From NCBI GenBank assembly GCA_964006375.1, contig OZ023267.1, positions 85,359,406-85,423,405 on the forward strand: a stretch of DNA of 64,000 bases, read 5' to 3'. Position numbers and translations under genes: made by a program. Origin of the DNA: Tillus elongatus (lineage: Eukaryota; Arthropoda; Insecta; Coleoptera; Cleridae). The stretch's first letter is position 1, and each line of letters opens with the position of its first letter. Below the pieces are notes generated by a model, which did not search any database, was not told the origin of the DNA, and saw only the letters and a list, made by a program, of their open reading frames with translations. Below are positions 33,157-44,632 of the stretch, piece by piece.

Positions 33157-34222
33157 TAAAAGTATTTAAAAATTAATGGTATTAGTAATATTGATGAAAT
33201 AATTAATAAATTTAAATTAATTAAATAAAAATTGTTAATTTTTTCAATTGAAAATTAAGGAGAATTATGATTAATAATTATTCTACTAAATGAAATTCGT
33301 ATATAAAAATATAAAGTAATTAAAGTTAGTATAATTATTAAAAATCTTAATAAATGATTAAAAATCTTAATAAATGATAATTGTTGAAAGTTAATTCATT
33401 AATAATTAATCACTTGGGGATAAATCCTAGGAAGGGGGGAGTCCTCCTAAAGAAAAAAAGTTTAGTATTAAGAATATTTTTATATTTTTTATATTTATTT
33501 ATTTATATATTTTTTATTTATATTTATAATAAATTTATTATTGAAATTAATTGATTAATAAAATAAATTTTTATTTTCCTGAATATATATACTACATTTA
33601 ATGTTATTAATGAATAAATTGTAAAATTAATTAATCAAATAATTTTTGAAAAAATTAGAGCTGCTAATATTCATCCGATATGGTTAATTGATGAAAAAGT
33701 TAAAATTTTTCGAATACTAATTTGATTAAATCCTAAAATTCCTCTAATTAATATACATATTAAAATAACTAATGAAAAAAATATAGATATATTTGAGGTA
33801 TATATAATTAAAATTATAGGGGCAATTTTTTGTCATGTTAATAAAATAAAACAGTTTATTCATCGAAGTCCTTCTATTACTTCGGGGAATCAAAAATGGA
33901 ATGGGGCGGCTCCTATTTTTGTAAGTAGAGAAGAATTTATAATAATAATTAAAGTTTTGTTAAAATTAGAATTAATAAGGTTATAGTTTATAGAAATAAA
34001 AATAATTCTAAATAGAATTATTATAGAAGCTAAAGCTTGTGTTAGGAAATATTTAATTGAAGATTCAGAGGAGTATATATTTTTTAATTTAGAAAATAAA
34101 GGAATAATAGAAATTATATTGATTTCTAAGCCTATCCATATTCCTAATCATGAATATGAGGAGATTGATATTAAAGATCCAATTATTAATGAAATTAAAA
34201 ATATTTATTTATAAAATTTAAT
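33156..34222 (-). pseudogene. nd2: nd2, disabled NUMT copy
   Basis: NADH dehydrogenase subunit 2. The minus strand reads SLMSISSYSWLGMWMGLEIN after the start. Codon 6 after the ATT start at 34,222 is TAA, and the total length of 1,067 bp is not a multiple of three, so at least one net indel is present. It lies between trnM and trnW as in the ancestral insect order. Confidence 0.85.
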
Positions 34223-34223
34223 T

Positions 34224-34291
34224 AAAAAGAAAAGGGTTAAAACCTTTATATATGAGGTATGAACCCATTAGCTTTATTAGCTTATCTTTTT
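34224..34291 (-). tRNA. trnM: mt tRNA-Met (CAT), NUMT copy
   Basis: Acceptor AAAAAGA pairs with TCTTTTT. The anticodon arm contains GGGTTCATACC. Confidence 0.92.
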
Positions 34292-34296
34292 AAATA

Positions 34297-34364
34297 TATA
34301 TTTTAGTATATGATGTACTAAAGTTTTTGATACTTAAGGAAATAGTTTAATTCTATTAAATATA
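34297..34364 (+). tRNA. trnQ: mt tRNA-Gln (TTG), NUMT copy
   Basis: Acceptor TATATTT pairs with AAATATA. Anticodon loop TTTTTGATA. Confidence 0.9.
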
Positions 34365-34369
34365 ACAAG

Positions 34370-34431
34370 AGTATAATATACATAATCTATTCTATCAAAA
34401 TAGTCCTTTTTGTCAGGCATCTTATTATACT
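34370..34431 (-). tRNA. trnI: mt tRNA-Ile (GAT), NUMT copy
   Basis: Acceptor AGTATAA pairs with TTATACT. The D arm contains GCCTGACAAAAAGG and the anticodon loop TTTGATAG. Confidence 0.9.
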
Positions 34432-34622
34432 TTTATAACAAAAAAAATGTTGTTAGACTTTTAAAAAATTAGATTTTTAAAATTTTAAAAATTTCAATTT
34501 TTTTGCATTTTCGTGCATTCGTTTTTTTTTAAAGTAACAAAAAATAGTTATCTTGAGGAAATTTTATTCAAATCAAGTAATTTTAATTTTTTTTTGAAAA
34601 ACAAATGTTTTTTTACTAATAT

Positions 34623-34700
<78 letters not shown>

Positions 34701-34937
34701 TTATATATAGAAATAATATATTACAATATAATAAATAGAGATATAAATGCAAGATTAAATAAAGTGATTAAATATAGCTTGAGAAAAAGAAAAAGAAATC
34801 TCTAATTAGAAGATATAAGTAAAGTATTATATTAAGATATAATAATAATATTTTATTAAATTATAAATAATTTTTTGACTTTAAAATATTAATTTTAATT
34901 ATTTATAAATATTAATAAATATATAATATATATATAC
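34432..34937. other. Mitochondrial control region, trnI-side part
   Basis: AT-rich DNA with long T runs and a (TA)n tract at 34,627-34,694. It is interrupted at 34,937 by the LTR retrotransposon and resumes at 41,690. Confidence 0.8.
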
Positions 34938-35684
34938 TGTTGCGTTTTCTCCGGGTTCTGGATAAGTGAGACTTTTAATTTTAACAAAACAACTTTATTT
35001 ACACTCTAAATATGGATACAATAAAATTTCTAGAATGTCTCTCTCACAAAACACTTCATTTACTGGCCTTACAATTACTACTCTCAACAAAAGTCACTAA
35101 TCTGGTACTACAGTCACTACTCTCTTGACACTTTACACTGCTTCTTCAAGTCACTACCACATTATCTTACTGAACTGAACTAATTCGGGCTGGCTGGCTT
35201 TCGCTTTTATATACTCGCCGTACCTTCCCCTCCTTTCTAGAGCGTTCCATTCCAGAACGTTCCAGGACCTTCTTTTACTAGAAGGTTCTGTGAATACAGA
35301 TCGGTCCCGTGTGTATACAGGGGGATGTATATACAGGATGATCCAAATGTGGTCACCACTCCTATGTTACACAAGAGGTGTTACTCGAACTATAAGATCT
35401 CTCTGCGTATACAGGGTGTAAGGGTTCTCTGCGTATACAGGGTGTATATACAGGGTGTTCGGAATGTGCAGACCTCAGTTATCCGTTCCGACGGGGTACA
35501 AGTTGGTAACTTCGTTATTTCTGGTCCTAGAGGGTTGAGACTTCGCCTGAGGGGGGTCACCCCAGGCACCCCCAGGGGGGTGGGGAGGCGGTGTTGCCAG
35601 ATTGTGCAAAAATTCCCAGATGTTGGGGGAAATTCTGGAGATGTGGCAACACCGCACCTACGTCTATTGAAGTGCTTTGTAACA
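34938..35684 (-). repeat. 3' LTR
   Basis: 747 bp, TGTTGCG to GTAACA on the plus strand. It contains a 26-bp unit (GCGTATACAGGGTGTAAGGG plus TTCTCT) once before a partial copy. The 5' LTR has one unit more. Confidence 0.95.
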
Positions 35685-35698
35685 CTGCCCCCCTCCTT
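35685..35698 (-). other. Polypurine tract
   Basis: On the minus strand AAGGAGGGGGCAG directly precedes the 3' LTR. It overlaps the pol stop codon and would prime plus-strand DNA synthesis. Confidence 0.85.
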
Positions 35699-38600
35699 AA
35701 GACTGTTCGTCCCGAACAGTATTTACCGGCCGCCAACTTGGGGGTTCGTTGCCCCGATAGGGACTCAACCTCTCTATGTGAACAACTTTGGGTTTAGTTC
35801 TTGGAGACAGCTGGATTCTGTAGACTAGGTCGTTAATTTTCTTAGTCACCAAGTATGGCCCTTCCCATGGTTTCTGAAGTTTGGGACTGAGGCCCTTTCT
35901 CCTTGTTGGTTGGTACAGCCACACTGCATCCCCTTCCTTGAATGTATGGGGTGTTGCTCTGCGATCCAAGCGCATCTTCATCCGGTCACTGCTTAAGAGG
36001 AGCCTATCTCTGACACATCTGTGTATAGTGCGCAGTTTTCTTTCTAGGTCGGCGACATACTCAGGTAACGTAGCTAGGTCCGCTATGTCCTCGTTCGGTG
36101 GTGGTCTCGTCATGTCGATTGGTAGCCGCATCTCTCTGCCGGTCAACATCATGGATGGAGTGTAGCCGGTAGATTCATGCTGAGAGCTTCTGTAAGCTAG
36201 GAGGAACAGAGGTATCAGCTCTTCCCAGGTTCTCTGATTCTCGTCAACAAACATAGCAAGATACTGATTGATGGTCCTGTTATGCCGTTCTACCATGCCG
36301 TCTGATTGAGGGTGGAGTGGCGTTGTTCTCGTTTTCTTTATGCCTAGCAAGTCCATTAGGCTCTTCCAGACCTCTGATTCGAAATTCCGGCCCTGGTCGG
36401 TGTGAATCTCCAAGGGTACGCCATGCCGTGATATGACATTTTCCATCAGGGCTTCTGCCACGGTCGTTGCCTCTTGGTTGGGGATCGGCGCAACTTCAGG
36501 CCATTTCGAGAAGTAGTCCATCGCCACCATTATGTATCTGTTCCCAGACTCTGTGATGGGAAAAGGTCCTGCGATGTCTACGGCAACTCTCTCCCACGGT
36601 GTACCTGAGATGTACTGCATCATTTTTCCTCTAGATCGGGTCTTTGGTCCTTTCTTTGAAGCACATTGGTCACACCTTTTGCACCATTCTTCCACGCTTC
36701 TTCGGCAGTTTATCCAATAGAAGCGGTCTCTCACTCTGGCAAGAGTCCTGTTGACCCCAAAGTGGCCTCCACTTCTACTATTGTGTAACTCTTGAAGAAC
36801 ACTGCTTATGCACTCACTTGGCACAACGGTCTGGTATATACAGTCTCTACCATCGGCAGTTTCCCATTTTCGAGTGATCATGTCATTCTTTAGACACAAT
36901 GAGTCCCATTGTAGCCAGTAGCCTTTAACCTCCGCCCCAAACCGGGACACATCGTGCCACTCAGGTCTTTTCCCCTTTTGTAGCCATTCTCTAATATTTT
37001 TCAAGTCTGGATCTGTCTTCTGTGCGTCTCTGATGTATTCAAGATTTACGTCTAGATCGGTGTTATTCTCCTGTCCTGCCACCAGTTGTTTGATCTGATG
37101 AGTTACTTTGTCGATCTCTTTGTTCTCTTGTCGCTCGCAAAATTTACATTCATGCACTGAACATGGTCTTCTTGACAGGCTGTCTGCATTGGCGTGACTT
37201 CTTCCTCTTCGATGTTCAATCCGGAAGTCGTAGCTCTGCAGTTTCTCTATCCATCGGGCTATCTGTCCTTCGGGATTTCTAAAGTTCAGAAGCCATTGCA
37301 GAGCAGAGTGATCCGACCTCACGCGGAATGTTCTTCCGTACAGGAAGCTGTGGAAATGTTCGATGGATCTTACAACTGCCAGCAGTTCTTTCCGGGTTAC
37401 ACAGTAATTCCTTTCTGCTTTTCCGAACGTTTTGCTGAAGTAGCCTATCACGACTTCTTCTCCGGCTTGGAGCTGCGAGAGTACTGCCCCAATGCCATAC
37501 TGAGAAGCATCGGTGTCCAGTATGAACAGTCCTTCGTCCTGAGGATAAGCCAGTATAGGAGCAGTGAGAAGACGATGTTTGAGTTCTCTAAAAGACTCTT
37601 GGCAATCTGGTGACCAGATGAACTCAACCTTATTTTCAGTCAGGCTATGCAGAGGTTTCGCAATGCTGCTGAAGTACTTCACAAAGCGTCGGTAGTAGCT
37701 GCAAAGTCCCAGAAAACTTCTGACCTCATGTTTGTTCTTCGGCACAGGCCAGTCTCTTACTGCCTTTATTTTCTCTGGATCAGTTTCTATCCCTTTCTCA
37801 GCAACGACATGTCCGAGGAAACTCACTTTCTTCTGGAAGAGGACGCATTTCTTGGGATTGAGTTGCAGATTGGCACCTCTCAGCCTGGAGAAAACCTGCT
37901 TCAGATTCGACAGGTGTTCATCGAAAGTCCTTCCAATCACCATGACATCGTCGAGATACACCAGGCATGTTTCCCATGTAAGTCCTCTCAGCACTAACTC
38001 CATTAGTCGCTCGAAGGTGGCAGGAGCATTACATAAGCCGAATGGCATGACCTTGAATTGGTACAACCCATTCCCGGTTGAAAAAGCAGTTTTCTCCTTA
38101 TCGTCTTTATGGAGTTCTACTTGCCAGTAGCCACTTTTCAGGTCTAATGTAGAGAACCACTTTGATCCGGCCAAAGTGTTCAAAGTGTCGTCGATCCGGG
38201 GCAGGGGATAACTGTCTTTCTTGGTGACATCATTCAGCTTCCTATAGTCCACGCAAAATCTCATAGTGCCGTCTTTCTTGGTGACCAAAACTACTGGGGA
38301 CGACCAAGGACTATTAGACTCCTCAATCACACCATCTTCCAGCATTTCGTTAACCATCGCCTTGATTTCTGATTGCTTGGCAAAAGGCAGTCTTCTCGGC
38401 GGCTGTCTAATTGGTCTTGCGTCGCCAGTATTAATTCTGTGTTGCACTAGACTCGTACGACCTGTGATTTTATCTTGAGCGAAAATATCGGCCTCCTCCA
38501 ATACGAACTTCAGGGCCATTTCCATCTCCATGTCGTTCAATTGGCCCCAAGAATTCTTGAACCGCTCTACCATTTCTACTGGCAGTCTTCTGTCTAATGC

Positions 38601-39231
38601 CGTGGGTGTCACCTTTCTTGATAACGTCACTCGGTCAATGGGCTCGCAAGTGGCGATAACCTCACCTTTCTTCAATGTGACCCTGTTAGTTTGCACGTTA
38701 GCCACTCTTATGGGTATTGTCCTCTTCGGGTCTACTAAGCATCGTGCGACGAGGGCACCATCATGTCTATCTTTTAGGGGCTCAGCTATGAGAGCAGACA
38801 TACCATCAAGTTTCTTCTCTAGTCTGGCTCTGACAATCTTCTCACTGTTACCAGGAATCCGTGTCTCCTCGTCGACAATAAGTCTCACCCTGGGATTAGC
38901 TTCGCCTGCTGTTGGAGATAAATACAACTCTTCGTTACCGATTTTCAAGATCTTATTCTGGAAGTCTACTGACAGGACATCGAAATCTTCCATTAAATCC
39001 AGGCCCAGAATAAATTCGTCGACGATTTCTGCGACGACAGCCCTTACCTGTAGCTCAGTACTGCCCAACCTAATGAAAACAGTGGCCTCTCCATGCACAG
39101 GTATCCTATCTCCTTTTGCCGTCTCCAACACAGGCTGTTTGTTGGTCGTGAGTGCCGACCTGTTTGGCAACATGTCTGGACGTACAACGGATCTAGTAGC
39201 ACCAGTATCGATGGTGAAACTGCAGTCTTCC
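35697..39231 (-). CDS. pol: protease, reverse transcriptase, RNase H, integrase
   Basis: Open from the end of an upstream TAG near 39,232 to the TAA at 35,697-35,699. The first in-frame ATG (39,173) lies inside the protease, so expression must use frameshifting from gag. Protease IDTGATRS at about 39,210; RT with VYLDDVMVIG (about 37,950); RNase H with LDTDASQYGIGAVLSQ (about 37,530); integrase HH-CC zinc region (about 36,760-36,680) and core with VDIAGPFP, HTDQGRNFES and E in SDGMVERHN; then a GPY-like EGPYLVTKK end. No internal stop was seen, so the enzyme region looks intact. Confidence 0.92.
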
Positions 39232-39591
39232 GTCTATGCTGCCAGGTATAACGAGGCTCTCGCGGTAGCGTCGGATAGTGGAGACCCTGACCTTGAGGCC
39301 TTGGGTCTCGCATGCCACGTGTCGCCCACCTACACTGGCGTCAGGTCGTTTTCCCTGATGGCGCTCCCTGTTGGTATATTCTTGTCTTCTGCGAGCCACC
39401 TGTTGGGTTTGTAAGCACTGCCTACTTATGTGTCCTTTCCTACCACACTTGTAGCATTCTATGTCTGACCAATCTGCTTTCGTCCTACGTGCTCCAACCG
39501 TTGCAGTGAGCTTGCTTATGGCTTCCTTCATCAACTTGATTTCTCGCCTTAGTTCCTCTGTCGTGTCTGCATGGTCCTCTATCTCCTTCAC
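39193..39591 (-). CDS. Nucleocapsid (zinc knuckle) part of gag, shifted frame
   Basis: Contains CYKCGRKGHISRQC, a CX2CX4HX4C zinc knuckle that binds RNA during packaging, after a short helix-forming stretch. It lies -1 relative to the gag ORF, which stops at 39,588, and overlaps the pol frame by about 40 bases. Two readings are possible: a one-base indel near 39,590 split a single gag, or the element uses two frameshifts. The first is more usual for the family. Confidence 0.8.
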   Translation of the reverse strand: MKEIEDHADTTEELRREIKLMKEAISKLTATVGARRTKADWSDIECYKCGRKGHISRQCLQTQQVARRRQEYTNRERHQGKRPDASVGGRHVACETQGLKVRVSTIRRYRESLVIPGSIDGRLQFHHRYWCY

Positions 39592-40853
39592 TTCGCGCAG
39601 CCTGTTTCGGCGAGGCTGAGATGCATCTTGGCTGCTTCAAATTCCAAACCATAAATGACGCAGTCTGTAAGTGTTTTAAACCTTCCGAGCCTCAAAGATT
39701 GTTGCATCTCGTTGTCAAGTACCCCATCGATGAAGGTCTGGACGGTGATCTGGTTGACAAATTCTTCTGGGGCTTGGGGATATGCCAGTCGCACAAGTTT
39801 CTCCACTTCGGCACTAAATTCTTGCAGCGTCTCATTTGGCTTCTGGACCCTTGACTTTAGTTGTGTCTGGTAGACCTGGCTCATGTACTTGTTACCATAT
39901 CTCAAATCTAGGGCCTGTATCACTGTTAAGTAGTTTTGCTGTTTCGACTCCGGGATGTTCTGGAGGATTTCTAGGGCTTTACCTCGAAGCGAGAGAATTA
40001 GAGCAGTTGCTGCCTGTTGTTCGCTCCACCCATTGCTGAGAGCTGCCGCCTCAAACTGCCTCCTGTACATGGGCCACGATGTTTCTCCGTCAAAAGTCGG
40101 CGGCTTCAAGGTTCCATGACGCTGCTGCACGATTGGCATATCTTCTTCCGGCCGATTTTGAACTGGGGACATTCCAGTAACTCCTCTTGGTTGAGTTCTA
40201 TCAGTCTGGCCCATCACCTGTTCTGTCAGTTCTCTATGTCTCATTTCTGTGCCTTTCATAATCATCTTCATTTGTTCTTTCAATCCTTCAACTTCTTCCC
40301 ATCGTTTATTCAAATCCTCTGTTACATTATTTACTTTCCTGTCCACATTTTCTATTTGTTCGTTGATCTGTTCAATTTCTTCTTTTACATCGACTCTCAT
40401 ATAATGGAACATACTTCGGATGTCTTCTTTGTCTTCAAGGCGCCTCTGTTCCTCCTCTTGTCGTCTTCTCTCTTCTTCTTCGCGCCGCCTTCTTTCATCT
40501 TCTTGTCGCCGTTGTTCGTCTTCTTCACGTTGCCTCTTGAGGTCTTCTTTATCTTCTTGTCGCCGTTTTTCGTCTTCTTCGCGTTGCTTCTTGAGTTCTT
40601 CTTTATCTTCAAGGCGCCTCTGTTCTTCCTCTTGTCGTCTTCTTTCATCTTCTTGTCGCCGCTGTTCGTCTTCTTCGCGTCGTCTTCTTTCATCTTCTTG
40701 TCGCCGTTGTTCGTCTTCTTCGCGTTGCCTCTTGAGGTCTTCTTTATCTTCTTGTCGTCTTCTCTCGTCTTCTTCGCGTTGTCTTTTCAGTAAGTCCATC
40801 AACTCTTTGATTTCAGCCATCTTGTCGTAGTCAGTCGATCTGGTGTTTACCAT
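39588..40853 (-). CDS. gag: coiled-coil N-terminus and capsid domain
   Basis: 421 codons from ATG 40,853. Residues about 15-150 are an extremely charged tandem array of RREEDERRRQEDKE-type units, predicted to form a long coiled coil. Residues about 235-400 are a Ty3-type capsid domain (PPTFDGETSWPMYRRQFE, then ALDLRYGNKYM and FIDGVLD). The nucleocapsid follows in another frame. Plus-strand ORFs over the array are shadows. Confidence 0.9.
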   Translation of the reverse strand: MVNTRSTDYDKMAEIKELMDLLKRQREEDERRRQEDKEDLKRQREEDEQRRQEDERRRREEDEQRRQEDERRRQEEEQRRLEDKEELKKQREEDEKRRQEDKEDLKRQREEDEQRRQEDERRRREEEERRRQEEEQRRLEDKEDIRSMFHYMRVDVKEEIEQINEQIENVDRKVNNVTEDLNKRWEEVEGLKEQMKMIMKGTEMRHRELTEQVMGQTDRTQPRGVTGMSPVQNRPEEDMPIVQQRHGTLKPPTFDGETSWPMYRRQFEAAALSNGWSEQQAATALILSLRGKALEILQNIPESKQQNYLTVIQALDLRYGNKYMSQVYQTQLKSRVQKPNETLQEFSAEVEKLVRLAYPQAPEEFVNQITVQTFIDGVLDNEMQQSLRLGRFKTLTDCVIYGLEFEAAKMHLSLAETGCAK

Positions 40854-40890
40854 TTACAACTAGCTTCATTGTCCACTTCTTCACTCACTT

Positions 40891-40910
40891 ATCCCACACT
40901 TCTGACACCA
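40891..40910 (-). other. Primer binding site (tRNA-Leu type)
   Basis: On the minus strand, three bases inside the 5' LTR, TGGTGTCAGAAGTG matches the complement of the 3' end of an animal tRNA-Leu. GTGGGAT then continues the match after two extra bases. Confidence 0.75.
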
Positions 40911-40913
40911 AAT

Positions 40914-41685
40914 TGTTGCGTTTTCTCCGGGTTCTGGATAAGTGAGACTTTTAATTTTAACAAAACAACTTTATTTACACTCTAAATATGGATACAATAA
41001 AATTTCTAGAATGTCTCTCTCACAAAACACTTCATTTACTGGCCTTACAATTACTACTCTCAACAAAAGTCACTAATCTGGTACTACAGTCACTACTCTC
41101 TTAACACTTTACACTGCTTCTTCAAGTCACTACCACATTATCTTACTGAACTGAACTAACTCGGGCTGGCTGGCTTTCGCTTTTATATACTCGCCGTACC
41201 TTCCCCTCCTTTCTAGAGCGTTCCATTCCAGAACGTTCCAGGACCTTCTTTTACTAGAAGGTTCTGTGAATACAGATCGGTCCCGTGTGTATACAGGGGG
41301 ATGTATATACAGGATGATCCAAATGTGGTCACCACTCCTATGTTACACAAGAGGTGTTTCTCGAACTATAAGATCTCTCTGCGTATACAGGGTGTAAGGG
41401 TTCTCTGCGTATACAGGGTGTAAGGGTTCTCTGCGTATACAGGGTGTATATACAGGGTGTTCGGAATGTGCAGACCTCAGTTATCCGTTCCGACGGGGTA
41501 CAAGTTGGTAACTTCGTTATTTCTGGTCCTAGAGGGTTGAGACTTCGCCTGAGGGGGGTCACCCCAGGCACCCCCAGGGGGGCGGGGAGGCGGTGTTGCC
41601 AGATTGTGCAAAAATTCCCAGATGTTGGGGAAATTCTGGAGATGTGGCAACACCGCACCTACGTCTATTGAAGTGCTTTGTAACA
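40914..41685 (-). repeat. 5' LTR
   Basis: 772 bp. It is 25 bp longer than the 3' LTR: one more 26-bp unit near 41,385-41,437, and one G fewer near 41,627. Confidence 0.95.
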
Positions 41686-41689
41686 ATAC

Positions 41690-42435
41690 TTATAAATATA
41701 TTAATATTTATAGAAAAAAAAACTTAATTAATAACCATACTATTAGCTTATTTATATTCTTTCAAATTTAAATTATAATAATTAATAAATTAATTATTTA
41801 AATTGTCAAATTAATTAATTTTAGTATTAAATTAATTAATTGAATTAATTATTAAGAATTTAAATTTATATTAATTTAGATTGTTTATTAAATTAATTAA
41901 AATTAATTGTTTAATATTTATTTCAATAATTTGGATATATCATAAGTCTATAAATTAAAATTATGTTTATAAAATTAAAAACTTATATTATAGATATTAT
42001 TTTGTGGGGGTTAAAAATGAGAGAAAATTTTCGTTTGTTAAAAAAATAAGATTAAAAAAAAATTTTTTTTAATTTAAAAATAAATGCGGAGAAAAAAGCT
42101 AATTAATTTTAGGTTAAAAATATATTTTTAAAAATAATGTTAATAAAAATATTTTATTATTAAGTTTAAATTAATTATTAAATAAAATTTATAAATTAAG
42201 GTATTTATATGTAATATTAAATAATTTATTAAAATTATATTATATTAGTAAATATTAAAAGAGGAATTCAAAATTTATTAAATAATTAATTTTAAATTAA
42301 ATTTAATTTTAAAAATTTTTATAATAATAATTATTGGGGAATAATTATTAAATATTATTTATTTAATATATTAATTTAGGAAAAGAATTTTCAGCTAAGT
42401 AAGGGTTGCTTAAAGTCTAATTAAATATTTCTTGT
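41690..42435. other. Mitochondrial control region, rrnS-side part
   Basis: Extremely AT-rich with no gene. The boundary with 12S rRNA is approximate. Confidence 0.75.
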
Positions 42436-43212
42436 TTAAAAAGTTTAATTTAAGCTTAAAAATTTTCTATTTAATTTATTTTACATGTAAATTTATGTAT
42501 GAATTTTATTAAATTTAAATAATTTAATTTAAAATTATTCGCAGTATAAAATTTTAAAAATTAAGTAATTTTAGATTTAGAAATTTAATAAGAATTAACA
42601 AAATTTGTGCCAGCAGTTGCGGTTAAACAGATAATTTAAGAATTTTTTATTTAAATTTAGTAAATTAAATATTTAATTGAATATCAAATTATTTTTTTTA
42701 GGTGAAATTAAAAAAGTTTATATTTATTTAAAAATAAATTTTTTAGGCTAACAAATTTTTATTTTAAACTAGGATTAGATACCCTATTATTAAAAATTAA
42801 TTAAATAATTTAAATTAGTATTAGTTATGTTCTTGAAAATTAAAAAATTTGGCGGTATTTTAGTCTTTTCAGAGGAACCTGTTCTGTAATCGATAATCCA
42901 CGATTTAATAAACTTATTTTATTGATTTATATATCGTCGTAGTTAGAATATTTTAAAAGAATAAATATTCAAAAATTTCTTAAAAAAGAAATTCAGATCA
43001 AGGTGTAGTATGGATAAGAAGAAATGGGTTACATTTAATTTATTATTGAATTATTTTATGTAAAATATTATGAAATTTGATTTGAAAGTAATTTTGAATA
43101 AAAATGTAAAATGATTTAGGCTCTAAAATATGTACATATTGCCCATCGCTTTTATTTTAAGATGAAATAAGTCGTAACAAAGTAGATTTACTGGAATGTG
43201 AATCTAGAAATT
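42436..43212 (+). rRNA. rrnS: mt 12S rRNA, NUMT copy
   Basis: Small-subunit landmarks in order: GTGCCAGCAGTTGCGGTTA (42,606), AACTAGGATTAGATACCC (42,766), and AAGTCGTAACAAAGTAG near the 3' end (43,171). Ends are approximate. It lies between the control region and trnV. Confidence 0.9.
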
Positions 43213-43279
43213 CAAGTTAGAGCTTGATATAAGCATTTTATTTACATTAAAAGTATAATTATTGATTTAATTTAATTTG
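43213..43279 (+). tRNA. trnV: mt tRNA-Val (TAC), NUMT copy
   Basis: Acceptor CAAGTTA pairs with TAATTTG with one G-T pair. Anticodon loop TTTACAT. Confidence 0.85.
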
Positions 43280-44566
43280 AATTTAAAAGGTTATTATAAT
43301 TCAAATTTTAAAAATTATTAATAAAAATAATTGTATTTTTATTATTATTAAGAAAAAATTAATTTTATTATAGATTAATAGTATTGTGAAAGAATTTTTT
43401 TTAAATTTAAAAAAGAAAAATTTAATTTTTGTACCTTGTGTATCAGGGTTTATTAAAATTTATAAAAAATTTTATTTTCTCGAATTTATAAGAGTTAAGT
43501 AATCTATAAATTTTATTGTAAAATAAATATTTAAAATAGTTAATTAGTAATGAAATGTTATTCGTTTTTAAATATATCTAGTTTTTGAAGAAAAAAGTTT
43601 AATTTTTTTACTTTTATTTAAATAATTAATTTATTAATTGTTTATTGTAAAGTAGGTTATTTATTTAGGGATAAGCTTAAATTAATATAATTATAATTAA
43701 TTTGAATATTAAATAAATTGTAGGATTAAAAATTTTCAAAGATAAAATATTGTTATAAATAATTATTTAATAATAAAAATTTATATTAAATTTAATTATT
43801 TTATTTAAATATAAATTTCAATTATAAAAATTTTGTAATAATGATAAAATTAGTATAAATTTATGTAAAATTAATTTATAATGTTAGGTTAATTTAAGGA
43901 ACTCGGCAAATTAATATTTCACCTGTTTAATAAAAACATGTCCTTTTGATTATAATTTAAGGTCTAATCTGCCCACTGATAAATTAAATGGCCGCGGTAT
44001 TTTGACCGTGCAAAGGTAGCATAATAATTAGTTTTTTAATTGAAAGCTGGAATGAATGATTGAATGAGAAAATAACTGTCTCGGATTAAATTTAGTTATA
44101 ATTTTATTTTTAAGTAAAAAAGCTTAAATATGTTTATAAGACGAGAAGACCCTATATAGTTTAATAATTGTAATTTTAGTTTAAATTTATAGTTTTAAAA
44201 ATTTATTAAAATTAAATTATTTTGTTTGGGTGACAGAAAAATTTAAAAAACTTTTTTTATAAATTTATACATATAAGTAAATTATTGATCCAAAATTTTT
44301 GATTATAAGATTAAATTACCTTAGGGATAACAGCGTATTTTTTTTTAAGATTTCTTATCGAAAAAAAAGATTGCGACCTCGATGTTGGATTAAAGTTAAA
44401 TTTTGGTGTATAAGCTAAAAGATTAGGTCAGTTCGACCTTTAAAACTTTAAATGATCTGAGTTTAAACCGGTGTGAGCCAGATTGGTTTCTATCTTTAAT
44501 TTATTAAAATATTTTAGTACGAAAGGACCAATTATTTGTTAAGTTAATTTTAATTAGAATTTTATT
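43280..44566 (+). rRNA. rrnL: mt 16S rRNA, NUMT copy
   Basis: Large-subunit landmarks: GCAAAGGTAGCATAATAA (44,010), GACGAGAAGACCCTATA (44,140), TTAGGGATAACAGCGT (44,320) and ACGAAAGGACCAA (44,519). Ends are set by the neighbouring tRNAs. Confidence 0.92.
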
Positions 44567-44630
44567 ATTATTTTGGCAGATTAGTGCAATAGATTTAGAA
44601 TCTTTTTATGTAATTTTTATTACAGATAAT
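44567..44630 (+). tRNA. trnL1: mt tRNA-Leu (TAG, CUN), NUMT copy
   Basis: Acceptor ATTATTT pairs with AGATAAT. Anticodon loop ATTTAGAAT. Confidence 0.9.
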
Positions 44631-44632
44631 AC

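Larger units (their letters stand above)
34938..41685 (-). mobile_element. Ty3/gypsy-like LTR retrotransposon in the NUMT
   Basis: A complete element of 6,748 bp on the minus strand. The order is 5' LTR (40,914-41,685), primer site, gag, zinc-knuckle region, pol, polypurine tract, 3' LTR (34,938-35,684). There is no env. The LTRs begin TG and end CA. The flanking ATAC at 34,934-34,937 and 41,686-41,689 is a 4-bp target site duplication. The two LTRs differ by about four substitutions, one copy of a 26-bp repeat and one base in a G run, so the insertion is young. GC content is far higher than in the surrounding mitochondrial DNA. Confidence 0.95.

Noticed and set aside
40017..40830. Plus-strand ORFs rich in Ser-Arg or Phe-Leu over the gag repeat
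   Set aside because: They are antisense by-products of the Glu/Arg/Gln-rich tandem repeat in gag.
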